The notes: generated from the sequence alone by a model not told the origin. Shown: positions 51,809 to 61,460, counted from the stretch's first letter. The stretch is 64,000 nt of DNA from an uncultured Flavobacteriales bacterium (GCA_913055685.1 CAJXKC010000003.1:1-64000), one strand, 5' to 3'. Numbers and translations are program-made.

Positions 51809-54800
51809 CTACATATTGCGGCGATACTGCCCGCCTACCTCAAATAGGGTGGCGGTAATCTGACCTAAGCTGCAGACTTTGACCGCTTCCATTAAGACAT
51901 CGAATATATTCTCATTGTGGATGGCGGCATCCTGAAGTTTATGTAACCATTCTTGTGCTACTGCTTCATTGCGTTCATGCAATCCTTTGAGGTTTTGGAT
52001 TTGCTGTTCTTTCTCTTCAGTTGTTGCCCGAATTACCTCTCCTGGGGTTGTAGTAGGCGAACCATCTGAGCTCAAGAAAGTATTTACCCCAATAATCGGC
52101 ATTTTACCATTGTGCTTGAGGGTCTCGTAATAAAGGCTTTCTTCTTGAATCTTTCCACGCTGGTACATAGTTTCCATGGCACCTAAAACGCCTCCCCTTT
52201 CGGTGATACGATCGAATTCGCTTAGAACCGCTTCCTCAACCAAATCGGTTAATTCCTCAATTATAAAGCTGCCCTGAATAGGGTTCTCATTCTTAGTTAA
52301 GCCCAGCTCCTTGTTAATGATTAACTGAATAGCCATGGCCCTGCGAACGCTTTCTTCGGTAGGGGTAGTAATGGCCTCATCGTAAGCATTTGTATGCAAG
52401 GAGTTACAGTTATCGTAAATAGCATACAAGGCCTGCAAGGTGGTGCGGATATCATTAAACTGAATTTCCTGAGCATGTAAAGAACGGCCAGAAGTCTGGA
52501 TGTGGTATTTCAACATCTGAGCTCTTGCATTCGCTCCGTATTTATGCTTTAAGGCTTTGGACCAGATACGTCGTGCCGCTCTACCAATTACGGCATACTC
52601 GGGGTCGATACCATTACTAAAGAAGAAGCTAAGGTTAGGTCCAAAGTCATTGATATCCATTCCTCGGCTCAGGTAATACTCAACGTAAGTAAAACCATTC
52701 GCTAAAGTAAAGGCCAATTGGGTAATCGGATTGGCACCGGCTTCTGCGATATGATAGCCAGAAATTGACACGGAATAAAAGTTGCGTACTTTATTGCGGA
52801 TGAAATTCTCCTGTACATCTCCCATCAGCCTTAAGGCAAACTCGGTCGAGAAAATACAAGTGTTTTGAGCCTGATCTTCTTTTAAAATATCAGCTTGTAC
52901 CGTTCCACGTACTACCGCTAGAGTTTTAGCTTTTATTTCTTGGTAAACCTCAGCCGGTAAAACCTGATCGCCACTTAAACCCAAAAGCATTAAGCCTAGG
53001 CCATTATTACCCTTTGGCAAATGTCCCTTCACCGCTACACCCGAAAGGGCATCCCTTTCAATGCGATCGGCTGGAGCATCTTCACCTAAGCCCTGATAAT
53101 AAGGACGGGCGATACCTTTATCGTCGTATAATTCTTTGAACTTCTTTTCAACTTCGGCCTCCAAGCCATTATCACGGATGTAGATTTCGCATTGCTGATC
53201 TACCGCGGCATTCATGAAAAAGGCTAATAACATCGGCGCCGGACCATTAATGGTCATTGATACCGAAGTTGTAGGCGCACATAAATCGAAGCCCGAATAT
53301 AATTTCTTGGCATCGGTAAGGGTACAGATACTTACCCCTGAATTTCCAATTTTCCCGTAAATATCGGGACGATAATCGGGGTCATTACCATAAAGGGTAA
53401 CTGAGTCAAAGGCCGTACTTAGGCGGGCAGCCGGCATATCCTGACTCACATAATGAAAGCGGCGGTTGGTTCTTTCTGGGCCACCTTCGCCAGCAAACAT
53501 TCGGGTAGGGTCCTCTCCAGTTCGTTTGAAAGGATAAATACCAGCGGTATAAGGGAATTCACCGGGTACATTCTCCTGTAGGTTCCATTGCAATAAATCA
53601 CCCCAGGCGCGATAACGCGGTAGGGATACCTTGGGCACCATGGTATGGGAAAGGGATTCGGTGTGGGTTTCGATCTTAATTTCTTTACCTCGCACACTAA
53701 AGACATATAATTCGTCTTTATACTTCTGTACCTTTTCTTCCCACTGTAAGATGATATCCCAGTTATGCGGGTTTAAATCTTTCTTGAGCTCATTAAACTT
53801 ATCGATGAGATCTTTAAGGGTGTCACTTCCTTCGGCCTGAGCCGTTTCATCTTTCAGTAAGTCGGGGCCACCAAAACTTAAAACTGCCTGGTATAAGCCG
53901 TATAACTTTTGGGCCACTTCTGCCTGTTCACCTACCTGCTTATCATAGGCCCGATTATTTTCTGATATTTCGGATAAGTAACGGGTACGGTTTGGCGGAA
54001 TGATGTAAATCTTCTCGCTCATTTCACCGGTACTCTTGAAGTCACTTTTTAAGTACTCCGCGCCAGTTTTGGCCACAATGGTATCCATTATAGAACGGTA
54101 TAGAGCATTGGTTCCTGGGTCGTTGAACTGACTAGCGATACTGCCGAATACAGGCATTTCGTCCAAATCTTTATCCCAAAGGGCATGATTACGTTGGAAT
54201 TGCTTTTTAACGTCCCGTAAGGCGTCGAGCGCACCACGTTTATCAAATTTATTTAGGGCGATGATGTCGGCAAAGTCCAACATATCAATTTTCTCAAGCT
54301 GAGTAGCCGCACCGTATTCGGGAGTCATCACATACATCGACACATCACTATGCTCGATAATTTCGGTGTCACTCTGACCAATACCGGAGGTCTCCAAAAT
54401 GATTAAATCAAAATTGGCTGCCTTTAAAATATTAATAGCTTCCTTAACGTGTTTACTAAGGGCTAGATTACTCTGTCGGGTCGCTAGTGAACGCATATAC
54501 ACCCGATCGTTGCGAATCGCATTCATCCGAATACGATCCCCCAATAGTGCACCACCTGTTTTTCGTTTCGAAGGATCTACCGAAACAATAGCCAAGGTTT
54601 TATCTTGATGATCAATTAAAAAACGACGCACTAACTCATCTACTAGAGAACTCTTTCCTGCTCCACCAGTACCGGTAATCCCTAAAACTGGCGTGTTAGA
54701 TTTTTCTGCCTTCGCATCAATATCTTTTAAGAAGTCAGCCGACTCATCTGGATAGTTCTCCGCGGCCGAAATTAATTTAGCCAGGGCGGGCTTAGACTTT

Positions 54801-55279
54801 TCTTCGAGGTGCTTGACCTCGCCATTTAAATTGGTACCGGTAGGGAAATCACAGCGCTCAACCATATCATTAATCATCCCCTGTAGCCCCATTTCGCGAC
54901 CATCGTCGGGTGAATAGATACGATCAATACCGTAATCGTGCAATTCTTTGATTTCTTCCGGAAGAATTACTCCGCCTCCACCGCCAAAGATTTTGATGTG
55001 GGGGGCTCCCTTTTCTTTTAGCAGATCGTACATGTACTTGAAGTACTCGATATGCCCACCTTGATAAGAGGTCATTGCAATAGCCTGAGCATCTTCTTGG
55101 ATAGCAGTATTCACTACTTCTTCGACCGATCGATCGTGCCCTAAATGGATTACCTCACAGCCAGTGGCTTGGATAATTCTTCGCATAATATTAATCGCCG
55201 CATCGTGACCATCAAAGAGAGAGGCGGCGGTTACTATACGTACTTTATTCTTGGGTGTATATGGAGCTACTTCTTGCAT
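51809..55279 (-). CDS. icmF: Isobutyryl-CoA mutase fused with its GTPase chaperone (IcmF)
   Basis: A 1156-residue coenzyme B12-dependent mutase. The domain order is that of IcmF: B12-binding domain (about 10-140, [14 protein letters not shown]), MeaB/ArgK-like GTPase (about 185-430, GTGGAGKSS at 203-211, [23 protein letters not shown]), then the acyl-CoA mutase barrel (about 550-1130, [12 protein letters not shown]-like [12 protein letters not shown] and [12 protein letters not shown]). IcmF interconverts isobutyryl-CoA and butyryl-CoA; methylmalonyl-CoA mutases have another order and separate chaperone. The length fits. A TAnnTTTG element lies 20 bases before the ATG, a strong terminator follows. 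Confidence 0.93.
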   Translation of the reverse strand: MQEVAPYTPKNKVRIVTAASLFDGHDAAINIMRRIIQATGCEVIHLGHDRSVEEVVNTAIQEDAQAIAMTSYQGGHIEYFKYMYDLLKEKGAPHIKIFGGGGGVILPEEIKELHDYGIDRIYSPDDGREMGLQGMINDMVERCDFPTGTNLNGEVKHLEEKSKPALAKLISAAENYPDESADFLKDIDAKAEKSNTPVLGITGTGGAGKSSLVDELVRRFLIDHQDKTLAIVSVDPSKRKTGGALLGDRIRMNAIRNDRVYMRSLATRQSNLALSKHVKEAINILKAANFDLIILETSGIGQSDTEIIEHSDVSMYVMTPEYGAATQLEKIDMLDFADIIALNKFDKRGALDALRDVKKQFQRNHALWDKDLDEMPVFGSIASQFNDPGTNALYRSIMDTIVAKTGAEYLKSDFKSTGEMSEKIYIIPPNRTRYLSEISENNRAYDKQVGEQAEVAQKLYGLYQAVLSFGGPDLLKDETAQAEGSDTLKDLIDKFNELKKDLNPHNWDIILQWEEKVQKYKDELYVFSVRGKEIKIETHTESLSHTMVPKVSLPRYRAWGDLLQWNLQENVPGEFPYTAGIYPFKRTGEDPTRMFAGEGGPERTNRRFHYVSQDMPAARLSTAFDSVTLYGNDPDYRPDIYGKIGNSGVSICTLTDAKKLYSGFDLCAPTTSVSMTINGPAPMLLAFFMNAAVDQQCEIYIRDNGLEAEVEKKFKELYDDKGIARPYYQGLGEDAPADRIERDALSGVAVKGHLPKGNNGLGLMLLGLSGDQVLPAEVYQEIKAKTLAVVRGTVQADILKEDQAQNTCIFSTEFALRLMGDVQENFIRNKVRNFYSVSISGYHIAEAGANPITQLAFTLANGFTYVEYYLSRGMDINDFGPNLSFFFSNGIDPEYAVIGRAARRIWSKALKHKYGANARAQMLKYHIQTSGRSLHAQEIQFNDIRTTLQALYAIYDNCNSLHTNAYDEAITTPTEESVRRAMAIQLIINKELGLTKNENPIQGSFIIEELTDLVEEAVLSEFDRITERGGVLGAMETMYQRGKIQEESLYYETLKHNGKMPIIGVNTFLSSDGSPTTTPGEVIRATTEEKEQQIQNLKGLHERNEAVAQEWLHKLQDAAIHNENIFDVLMEAVKVCSLGQITATLFEVGGQYRRNM

Positions 55280-55299
55280 CGCGCTTTTTTTGAGTTCGG

Positions 55300-55307
55300 C
55301 AAATTTA
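55300..55307 (-). promoter_or_regulatory. -7 element TAAATTTG of icmF
   Basis: On the minus strand TAAATTTG matches TAnnTTTG, 20 bases before the ATG at 55279. I see no clean -33 TTG. Confidence 0.5.
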
Positions 55308-55380
55308 ATAATCCCCCGCGAGTGTACTCATTAAGAGCATGGATATTGCTTATTGACACCTAGCGTTAACTAATAATTAC

Positions 55381-55410
55381 TTGCCCTTAAGTACCTGAAT
55401 TTTACTTTTG
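55381..55410 (+). promoter_or_regulatory. Promoter of the small secreted protein gene (TTG-N19-TACTTTTG)
   Basis: TTG at 55381-55383, a spacer of 19 bases and TACTTTTG at 55403-55410 fit the Bacteroidota consensus. The ATG follows 14 bases after the -7 element. Confidence 0.75.
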
Positions 55411-55424
55411 CTAAAAATCCTTCC

Positions 55425-55835
55425 ATGCGACTTTTACCGCTCTGTTTTTTAGCTTGTCTTTCTATAAGCGCCTTCGCGCAAGAGCCCATTGTAAGTCCGA
55501 TTGAAACCTTTCCCGTAAATGCCAGCTTAATTGCGCCATTAGAAGGAAGCAGCGATCGCGGAATTATTCGGGTCGACCGGATAGAGCCAAACCCCTATCA
55601 CATAGAAGTAGGAGATACACTCTTGGTTTCATTCTATTTCGGACTTAAAAAATTGGCGAATGAAAAAGACCTGGTAGGAATAAAAAAGGGAGATAAATTT
55701 AGTGCACGGATGGCTGCTCGTCAGAATCGATTAGACGGAGCCTATTACTACCAAGTGTTTCACTACAAGAATATTAGCTACCTCAAAGACCGAGCAGCCC
55801 GGGAAGCTCGCTTAAATGATGAATCTCAAAACTAA
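55425..55835 (+). CDS. Small secreted protein of unknown function
   Basis: A 136-residue protein that I do not recognise. The signal peptide is clear (RLLPLCFLACLSISAFAQ). The mature part has IIRVDRIEPNPYHIEVGDTLLVSFYFGLKK, likely beta-structured, and ends with a basic/acidic helix (LKDRAAREARLNDESQN). A good promoter stands before it. Its last 53 bases overlap the 3' end of the convergent HAD gene, so the two messages are complementary there. No terminator is visible. Confidence 0.7.
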   Translation: MRLLPLCFLACLSISAFAQEPIVSPIETFPVNASLIAPLEGSSDRGIIRVDRIEPNPYHIEVGDTLLVSFYFGLKKLANEKDLVGIKKGDKFSARMAARQNRLDGAYYYQVFHYKNISYLKDRAAREARLNDESQN

Positions 55836-56481
55836 GCTGTTGCTGATGTTTTTCGCGTTTCGGATTAAAGTAGACCTGATCCATTCCTACTTTTTTTGCT
55901 CCCAGAACATCCACCATTAGGTTGTCGCCTATCATTAAGGAATTCTTACGCTCGGCCCCAGCCCTTTTCATTGCCTCAATAAATATGCGGGCCTCTGGTT
56001 TATTCACCCCCACTTCATCGCTGGTAACAATCTGATTGAAATAAGGCATTAAGCCACTTGCCTCCAATTTTATGTGCTGCGTTTCCTTAAAACCATTGGT
56101 GATGATATGCAGCTCGAAGTTATCTTTTAATTGATTCAGCATTTCTAGGGTGCCGGGGAATAACAGAGTTTTACGGGGAGCTAGGTCTATGTAATCCTTC
56201 TCAAAACGCAATACCTTTTCACCTGAAACCTCCCCAAAATGACCAAAACTCTCTACAAATCGGCGGTGCCTTAATTCGGCCTTTTTAATTCTCCCCTCCC
56301 GGTACAAGGCCCACATGGCGTCATTAACCTGATAATATTTTTCCAGAAAGGGTTCTACCGCAACACCGAGCTCTGATTGCCATTGATAGGCCTCATAAAG
56401 TTCCACCAAAGCTTCTTTCGAATTGGTTTCGAAATCCCAAAGAGTGTGGTCTAGGTCAAAAAATAAATGTTGGTATTTCAT
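55783..56481 (-). CDS. HAD-family hydrolase, YjjG-like nucleotidase
   Basis: A 232-residue HAD phosphatase. Motif I is FFDLDHTLWDF (Asp9, Asp11), motif II is HIITNGFKETQ, motif III Lys lies in VGVNKPEARIF and motif IV in SLMIGDNLMVDVLGAK. The overall pattern fits the YjjG subgroup of pyrimidine 5'-nucleotidases that clear non-canonical nucleotides. Its ATG overlaps the stop of the FemAB/GNAT-like gene by four bases, and its 3' end overlaps a convergent gene by 53 bases. Confidence 0.9.
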   Translation of the reverse strand: MKYQHLFFDLDHTLWDFETNSKEALVELYEAYQWQSELGVAVEPFLEKYYQVNDAMWALYREGRIKKAELRHRRFVESFGHFGEVSGEKVLRFEKDYIDLAPRKTLLFPGTLEMLNQLKDNFELHIITNGFKETQHIKLEASGLMPYFNQIVTSDEVGVNKPEARIFIEAMKRAGAERKNSLMIGDNLMVDVLGAKKVGMDQVYFNPKREKHQQQLSFEIHHLSELPGLLGL

Positions 56482-57398
56482 TCTTTTAAGAGCGAAAGCG
56501 GCCAGGGTAAGCGATTGTATTTTAAATGACTGTAAGGTCTTAACTCTGCTCCAAATGATTGGTAGAAACGAGCAAGGCCTGGGTTTTCAGAGCCTTCAAA
56601 ATCGAGGTGATTTAGCTTCTCGCTATGGTAAATTAAATATTCATTGATCAAGAAGGCCATCGCATTACTTTCTTTTCCGAAATCTGTATTCCCCGATAAT
56701 AAGAATATGCTACGGCCTTGATATTCTAAAAAAACTGCTCCGGCAATTAATTGGTTGGGGCCTCCGTACACGGTGTAAACCTTAACCAAGGATTTATGCA
56801 TCAGTTTATACAGCAACTTTTGCATGCTTTGGTAAAAAGCTGGTGATAAATCCAGTTGTTGGCCTTGTTCAGATTTAAACAAATCCAAAACGCGTTCGGC
56901 ACTATCATTCTCAAACAGGTCTAATTTAAACTGATCCTGTTTTTTCAATTTACGTTTTAAGTTTGTTTTAAAACCAGCGTAAACTTGTTCATAGGAACGA
57001 TTGAGATCAAGTACAAAATTGGCTTTGCCTTTTATCTGTATGCCTTCCTTTGGACTTAAGTTTTCAGCCTGACCTTCGTTTAGGTATAAATCGGCAAACT
57101 TCACCTGCTCTCGCATTTCAGATATGAAGGCCGCTACCTGTTCGTCACTAAGTGGCTTTTTGGAATAAATTCCTAATTGCTGAATGCCGAAGGGACGGTA
57201 ATAATACTTAAAGCCCCATTTACGGCGAAATGGCAAAGGCCACACAGCATCGTAATCATTTAAAACTAAACAGTCCCACTGCTCGCAAACCGCGTTGAGG
57301 TACCAAGAATGCGCATAAGGCAATTGCAAGGCGTTCCGCTGTACGCAGGCATCGTATTTTTCAAAATCTAAATATTGACTAGTCTTAAACTGGATCAT
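56478..57398 (-). CDS. FemAB/GNAT-like acyltransferase protein
   Basis: A 306-residue protein with the layout of FemAB-like or tandem GNAT acyltransferases: AHSWYLNAVCEQWDCLVLNDYDAVWPLPFRR-type start and, in the C-terminal half, LIAGAVFLEYQGRSIFLLSGNTDFGKESNAMAFL and FEGSENPGLARFYQSFGAE. The family transfers amino acids or acyl groups to amines, for instance on peptidoglycan or glycans; the substrate here is unknown. I choose the ATG at 57398, which overlaps the stop of the upstream deacetylase gene by four bases, over the open frame to 57446. Confidence 0.75.
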   Translation of the reverse strand: MIQFKTSQYLDFEKYDACVQRNALQLPYAHSWYLNAVCEQWDCLVLNDYDAVWPLPFRRKWGFKYYYRPFGIQQLGIYSKKPLSDEQVAAFISEMREQVKFADLYLNEGQAENLSPKEGIQIKGKANFVLDLNRSYEQVYAGFKTNLKRKLKKQDQFKLDLFENDSAERVLDLFKSEQGQQLDLSPAFYQSMQKLLYKLMHKSLVKVYTVYGGPNQLIAGAVFLEYQGRSIFLLSGNTDFGKESNAMAFLINEYLIYHSEKLNHLDFEGSENPGLARFYQSFGAELRPYSHLKYNRLPWPLSLLKE

Positions 57399-58699
57399 AT
57401 TGCCGCCTGGATCATTTTTTCGAAAAGATGATTCCAGCCTTTCCACTCAGATTCCTTTTCGCTAAAAATTCGATTATGCCAAATTGGAATAAACTCCCCT
57501 CCGTATTTGCGGTATGTCTCAATGTAATAATTGATAGTTTCCCAAGCTTGCTCGGGACTTTGATTTAAGTAATAGATAAAGGTCCCATCCATAAAAGGAA
57601 AGGGGTGAATGGTTAATGGCGTCTCCAGTTCCTGCTCCAAATCGTAAAAACGAAAAGGACTACATATTCCAGCTCTAAAGCCGTGGGTAGAAGCGTAGCC
57701 CATCGAATAATCATCGCTTATTTCCAGCTGTAATAAATTACGATAAGTTAGGGGGAAGCGAAGCTTTAGAAAATGCTGACGGCTCCTAGTGATGTCTTTT
57801 TTCAAGACCCTTTGTAAGGAGCTATGCTCTTCTTCCAACCATTCCAAGCTTTCATTGCTGCGATAAGAAGGATGGATACCCATTTCACAAAAATCGGCGA
57901 TGCCTTTTAAATAGCGCTGTAAACGCGCGCTGTAGCGGGTTAAACTTCGATCGTACTGCCCCATTCTACCAAAAAGGGCAAAGTAAATTGTTTGAAATTT
58001 ATAGTTCTCTTGTAAACCTTGAACATAGTCAAAGGTGTCGTAAGGGTCTTTGAGTCCGCCGAACAAAGTTTTGGTCCGATCCCAAGCATTAGCGAAATTG
58101 AATGACATTAGATCTTGAGCGTAGCCACCTATAATCCGAAAGATGCCTTTACCCAAATAGGCGGACGCATTATCGATATCCACCGAATTAAAAAACCGGT
58201 ATTCGGGTGTCTTAAATTGTAGTTTCGGATGCTGCTCTAGTAATAGGTCTTTTAATATTTCAGCATAGGCATTCACCAGCGGTATATGCAGCGCATCCAT
58301 CTTATGCATTAAACTTTCAGAAGCCGGAAATCGGTTGTGCTCATCCGGAATAAAGGGCATATATTCCTCATAGCGGCTAACCAGATAAAAAGAGGCCGCA
58401 AGAGGGTCAAATGGTAAATGGGATTGCTGTCCGGTTTGAAAAAAAGTTGGCACCCCTTTATAGGAATTAAAGTTTAGCTCCTGTTCCGAGATATCCGTTT
58501 CAAATAATAATGAGGAAGCCTGCAGAAATATTCCACTTTGCAAAGCTTCGCGAGAGTAGTTGATTTTGGCCAGGGTGGTTTGCAGGTACTCCTCCTTGTC
58601 ATCGGTAAAACGCAAGCTAAGCCCCAATAAATCGGAAAAAATTAAACGACTTATATAACGAAGTCGCGGACTTTGATGCGGGACATATAGGAGTAACAT
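57395..58699 (-). CDS. Polysaccharide deacetylase-like protein (DUF7033 type)
   Basis: A 434-residue protein. The N-terminal part (MLLLYVPHQSPRLRYISRLIF, SRYEEYMPF) resembles DUF7033, which precedes NodB-like deacetylase domains in Bacteroidota. The catalytic part has YRFFNSVDIDNASAY (the motif with Asp-Asp, here DID), CEMGIHPSYRSNESLEWLEEE (HxxxS type metal site) and IPIWHNRIFSE. Removal of N-acetyl groups from surface glycans is the likely role. A TATCTTTG element lies exactly four bases before the ATG. It leads a three-gene run with the FemAB-like and HAD genes. Confidence 0.8.
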   Translation of the reverse strand: MLLLYVPHQSPRLRYISRLIFSDLLGLSLRFTDDKEEYLQTTLAKINYSREALQSGIFLQASSLLFETDISEQELNFNSYKGVPTFFQTGQQSHLPFDPLAASFYLVSRYEEYMPFIPDEHNRFPASESLMHKMDALHIPLVNAYAEILKDLLLEQHPKLQFKTPEYRFFNSVDIDNASAYLGKGIFRIIGGYAQDLMSFNFANAWDRTKTLFGGLKDPYDTFDYVQGLQENYKFQTIYFALFGRMGQYDRSLTRYSARLQRYLKGIADFCEMGIHPSYRSNESLEWLEEEHSSLQRVLKKDITRSRQHFLKLRFPLTYRNLLQLEISDDYSMGYASTHGFRAGICSPFRFYDLEQELETPLTIHPFPFMDGTFIYYLNQSPEQAWETINYYIETYRKYGGEFIPIWHNRIFSEKESEWKGWNHLFEKMIQAAI

Positions 58700-58703
58700 G
58701 AAG

Positions 58704-58711
58704 CAAAGATA
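58704..58711 (-). promoter_or_regulatory. -7 element TATCTTTG of the deacetylase-like gene
   Basis: On the minus strand TATCTTTG matches TAnnTTTG and is four bases before the ATG at 58699. It lies in the 27-base gap after radC, so the downstream genes may be transcribed apart from radC. Confidence 0.6.
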
Positions 58712-58726
58712 GTGAGTAGATCACGG

Positions 58727-59407
58727 CTATGGAATTAGAGCTTCATCACTAAAGCTTAAAAAACCATTCTCGCTCACAATTAGATGATCCAAGATAGTAA
58801 TATCCATCACTTTACCAGCTTCTACTAAGCTATTAGTTAATTGCTTATCAGCGAGACTTGCTTCCAAGCTGCCACTCGGGTGATTATGTGCCAAAATAAG
58901 GTTGGTTGACTTTAAATCCAGGGCCCAACGAAAGACTTCACGTTTATCTACCACTGTTCCGGTTAAGCCTCCCTTACTAAGGAGCAAAGGCTGAATTAAA
59001 CAATTGCGGTTATTTAGAAAGAGAACCCAAAACTCTTCATGCGCTTTATGCGCGAGGATAGGTTCTAGAATCGCATAGGCGTCGGCACTGCATTTTATCG
59101 GGGCTTTGTGTTTGGCTTTACTCTGCTTAAGACGTCGCCCTATTTCCAAGGCAGCCCTTATCATCACAGCTTTTGCAGGCCCTACTCCATTAAAGGCGAT
59201 TAACTGATTGTGATCGGATTTTTGCAGTTCATGCAAATTATTGTCGAAGCGAGCCATAATACCCTTGGCTAAGTCAAGGGCCGAGAGTTTGGATGAACCC
59301 GAACCAAGCAAAATCGCAACTAACTCGGCATCCGATAAGTAGCTCGCTCCTTGGTTTAGTAGTTTTTCGCGCGGCCGATCACCTTCGGCCCAAGTATTAA
59401 TTCCCAA
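58727..59407 (-). CDS. radC: RadC family protein (JAB/MPN domain)
   Basis: A 226-residue RadC-type protein. The N-terminal HhH-like part (DRPREKLLNQGASYLSDAELVAILLGSGS) is followed by the MPN domain with the JAMM zinc motif HNHPSGSLEASLAD near residue 175. The old link to DNA repair is doubtful for the family. No ATG is available in frame: the first codons are TTG GGA ATT AAT, and an in-frame TAG stops the frame 27 bases further upstream, so TTG at 59407 (or ATT or CTG just before it) must be the start. Confidence 0.9.
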   Translation of the reverse strand: MGINTWAEGDRPREKLLNQGASYLSDAELVAILLGSGSSKLSALDLAKGIMARFDNNLHELQKSDHNQLIAFNGVGPAKAVMIRAALEIGRRLKQSKAKHKAPIKCSADAYAILEPILAHKAHEEFWVLFLNNRNCLIQPLLLSKGGLTGTVVDKREVFRWALDLKSTNLILAHNHPSGSLEASLADKQLTNSLVEAGKVMDITILDHLIVSENGFLSFSDEALIP

Positions 59408-59440
59408 TTTTTTAATCAGATTAGTTTGGGGCTAAATAAA

Positions 59441-59466
59441 AAAAGCCGCTGGAATCCAGCGGCTTT
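59441..59466 (-). terminator. Terminator after the YceI gene
   Basis: A perfect stem AAAGCCGCTGGA/TCCAGCGGCTTT with a one-base centre, followed on the minus strand by TTTTTTATTT. It lies 22 bases past the stop at 59488. Confidence 0.95.
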
Positions 59467-59487
59467 CAAATTTGTACTAAACTCTTA

Positions 59488-60183
59488 TTAAGCTTTAGTA
59501 GCCTTCACGTTAATCTGAAGTTTAATGTTGTTGTCAATTACCTTGTCTTTAGCTAAATCTGCAAATTCGGTAAAAGAGGTAGAACGGAAACGTACATCCC
59601 ATTGGCTACGGTCGATAACAAACTCTGGAGTGCTAAAGCTAACTTCCTGATCGTTCATTTGTACCTCAGCAGGAATAGTAATGCTTTTGGAAATTCCTTT
59701 TAAGGTTAAGTTTCCAGTAACATAGTGAGTAGCACCAGTTGTATCTTCAGCAGCAGCTGCCTCAGCTCCAGTGATAACAAATTTTGCAGTTGGGAAAGAA
59801 TCTACTGCAAAGAAGTCTGGGCTCTTTAAGTGGCCTTCTAACTTTGCTGCGTATTCTTGGTTTTCAGCTAAATCCAAGCTTTTGATAGTAGCCATATCAA
59901 TGGTGAACTCACCCCCAACAAGTGCACCTTCTTCAACTTTAAAGTTACCATCGGTAACCTGAATGGTACCGTTGTGTGCATCACCAATATTGAAGGTTTT
60001 ATAGCCTTCCCAAGCGATTTCATCACCTTCGGTATTTACATTATATACTGCAGCTGAAGCGGTTTTAGACTCATCTACAGTTTGTGCATCACTGGCTTGT
60101 ACATCAGCCTCTGGTGCACCACTATTACAAGCAACGGCTACACCTAAAGCGACCAAAGCAAAGAATTTTCTTGTGTTGTTCAT
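59488..60183 (-). CDS. YceI-family lipoprotein
   Basis: A 231-residue exported lipoprotein with a lipobox (AVAC, Cys19) and an acidic, Ala-rich linker before the YceI beta-barrel (VYNVNTEGDEIAWEGYKTF to LQINVKA). YceI proteins bind polyisoprenoid or other lipids in the periplasm. Its end region has SQWDVRFRSTSF typical of the family. The region upstream has TACCTTTG, a tiny open frame and AGGAG directly before the ATG with no spacer. A strong terminator follows, so the gene is monocistronic. Confidence 0.93.
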   Translation of the reverse strand: MNNTRKFFALVALGVAVACNSGAPEADVQASDAQTVDESKTASAAVYNVNTEGDEIAWEGYKTFNIGDAHNGTIQVTDGNFKVEEGALVGGEFTIDMATIKSLDLAENQEYAAKLEGHLKSPDFFAVDSFPTAKFVITGAEAAAAEDTTGATHYVTGNLTLKGISKSITIPAEVQMNDQEVSFSTPEFVIDRSQWDVRFRSTSFTEFADLAKDKVIDNNIKLQINVKATKA

Positions 60184-60190
60184 CTCCTAA

Positions 60191-60226
60191 TTATTTTTTT
60201 TGATGTTTAAACATTGAACAAAGGTA
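60191..60226 (-). promoter_or_regulatory. yceI leader: TACCTTTG and a seven-codon reading frame
   Basis: On the minus strand the -7 element TACCTTTG (60219-60226) is followed after four bases by ATG TTT AAA CAT CAA AAA AAA TAA (60191-60214), which would encode MFKHQKK. Two bases and AGGAG separate its stop from the yceI ATG. The frame may be chance. Confidence 0.35.
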
Positions 60227-60267
60227 TAAAAACAAAAACTCGTGATAAACACTATTGTTCGAAAAAA

Positions 60268-60711
60268 TTATTGTTTTGTCTGAATAGAAGGTAGATTTTC
60301 TTGCAACCAGTAAGCCGGTAATAAAAGCGCAGGTAAGATAGGATTCATAGCCAGGTTATGAATAAAGGCCTTTAGCAATTGCCATTCGACTCCTAGGGTA
60401 TTTCGGAACACTGCATAAAGAGGGATAAGTAGCACTAGCCTTAAAAGGCTTATTAGGCCAATCATATGCAGCAAATCTTTCCTGGGATAAGCTAAAAGCA
60501 GTATAGCCCAAGTTAGAACTTCATAAGCGATGTACTTACTAAGTTTTATAAAAACGTAATAATAGTATTGTCTAGCCTTTGTGTCTAGGTCCCGAAAAGG
60601 TCCAAGTTCAAAACCTACCAAAACTAGCTCCCAGTCCTGCCTAAAAATATAACATAAGCTGAAGAGTAGTAAACACAGGATTATTGCTATTAAGCGCAGC
60701 GAGCTTTTCAT
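60268..60711 (-). CDS. Exosortase F system-associated membrane protein
   Basis: A 147-residue membrane protein that fits the small protein found next to XrtF in Flavobacteria. It has about four helices, a charged loop (DLDTKARQYYYYVFIKLSKYIAYE) and a late segment NPILPALLLPAYWLQ. Its start overlaps the end of the exosortase gene by four bases, so the two are translated together. Its function is not known to me. Confidence 0.8.
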   Translation of the reverse strand: MKSSLRLIAIILCLLLFSLCYIFRQDWELVLVGFELGPFRDLDTKARQYYYYVFIKLSKYIAYEVLTWAILLLAYPRKDLLHMIGLISLLRLVLLIPLYAVFRNTLGVEWQLLKAFIHNLAMNPILPALLLPAYWLQENLPSIQTKQ

Positions 60712-61283
60712 CTGTATGCAGCTACTTTAGGTTTAAAGAGCCCTCTCATATATAGAAACCAAAGAGCAATGATTAAGGCGTAGAGCAAAAGGGTAAAAGC
60801 ATACTTATGATAAAAATAAAAATGGGCTCTGTGCCCCGTTGTATTCAGTAAGCATAAACCTCCTAAACGCATCAGGTTGGCAAAATGAATAATGGGAATT
60901 CCAAGTAATAAGAAAATAATCTTGCGCTTTAAGCTTGTCGGAAAGGAAAGAATAAAGGCAGAATATAAAATCATTAAGCGCAAAGCATTGCAACCACCAG
61001 CCACGGATATCGCATACTCTTGCTCTATGTATATGCTATGGTAACTGGGCTTGAGCTGACCTGGTTTGGGATCATTCCAAGAATAATTCACCCCAAATCC
61101 GAGTCCACTAAGAAGACCACCGGTTTGGCCTACTACAAAACCGGTGAATGGATCTAAGCCACTATCCTTTGGAAAAGAAGCGATACTCAAATTATATATT
61201 AGGCTGGCAATTAGATAAATGAGTAAGAAGCGGAGCAGAAAGCGAAATACCATTCGGTTCCTAGAAAAAGTAGCTCTAATCAT
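60708..61283 (-). CDS. xrtF: Exosortase family protein XrtF
   Basis: A 191-residue integral membrane protein of the exosortase/archaeosortase family, the thiol transpeptidase-like enzymes that process C-terminal sorting signals. The expected catalytic set is visible: Cys98 in AGGCNALRLM, Arg139 in ANLMRLGGL and His159 in FYFYHKY. About seven helices. It overlaps the associated gene by four bases. No protein with a recognisable PEP-CTERM-like tail is seen in the window, so the substrate stays open. An inverted repeat GTCTTAG/CTAAGAC lies just upstream (61292-61319). Confidence 0.88.
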   Translation of the reverse strand: MIRATFSRNRMVFRFLLRFLLIYLIASLIYNLSIASFPKDSGLDPFTGFVVGQTGGLLSGLGFGVNYSWNDPKPGQLKPSYHSIYIEQEYAISVAGGCNALRLMILYSAFILSFPTSLKRKIIFLLLGIPIIHFANLMRLGGLCLLNTTGHRAHFYFYHKYAFTLLLYALIIALWFLYMRGLFKPKVAAYR

Positions 61284-61291
61284 GGTTTAAA

Positions 61292-61319
61292 GTCTTAGGC
61301 TCTAAAATTAGACTAAGAC
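61292..61319. promoter_or_regulatory. Inverted repeat before xrtF
   Basis: GTCTTAG and CTAAGAC with 14 bases between them, 9-36 bases before the xrtF ATG. It might be an operator or a leader hairpin; there is no other support. Confidence 0.3.
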
Positions 61320-61460
61320 CTACTCCTGCTTGCCATTCAAACGTTTAGCAAGTCTATTAAAAGTGCTTAGAAGGAAAAGCTAAAACCGAAAGAAAATAAA
61401 ACCAAGTGGAGATCTCACCGGATAAAAAATCAATGTAATAATTGAAGAGTCCTTAGCAGA

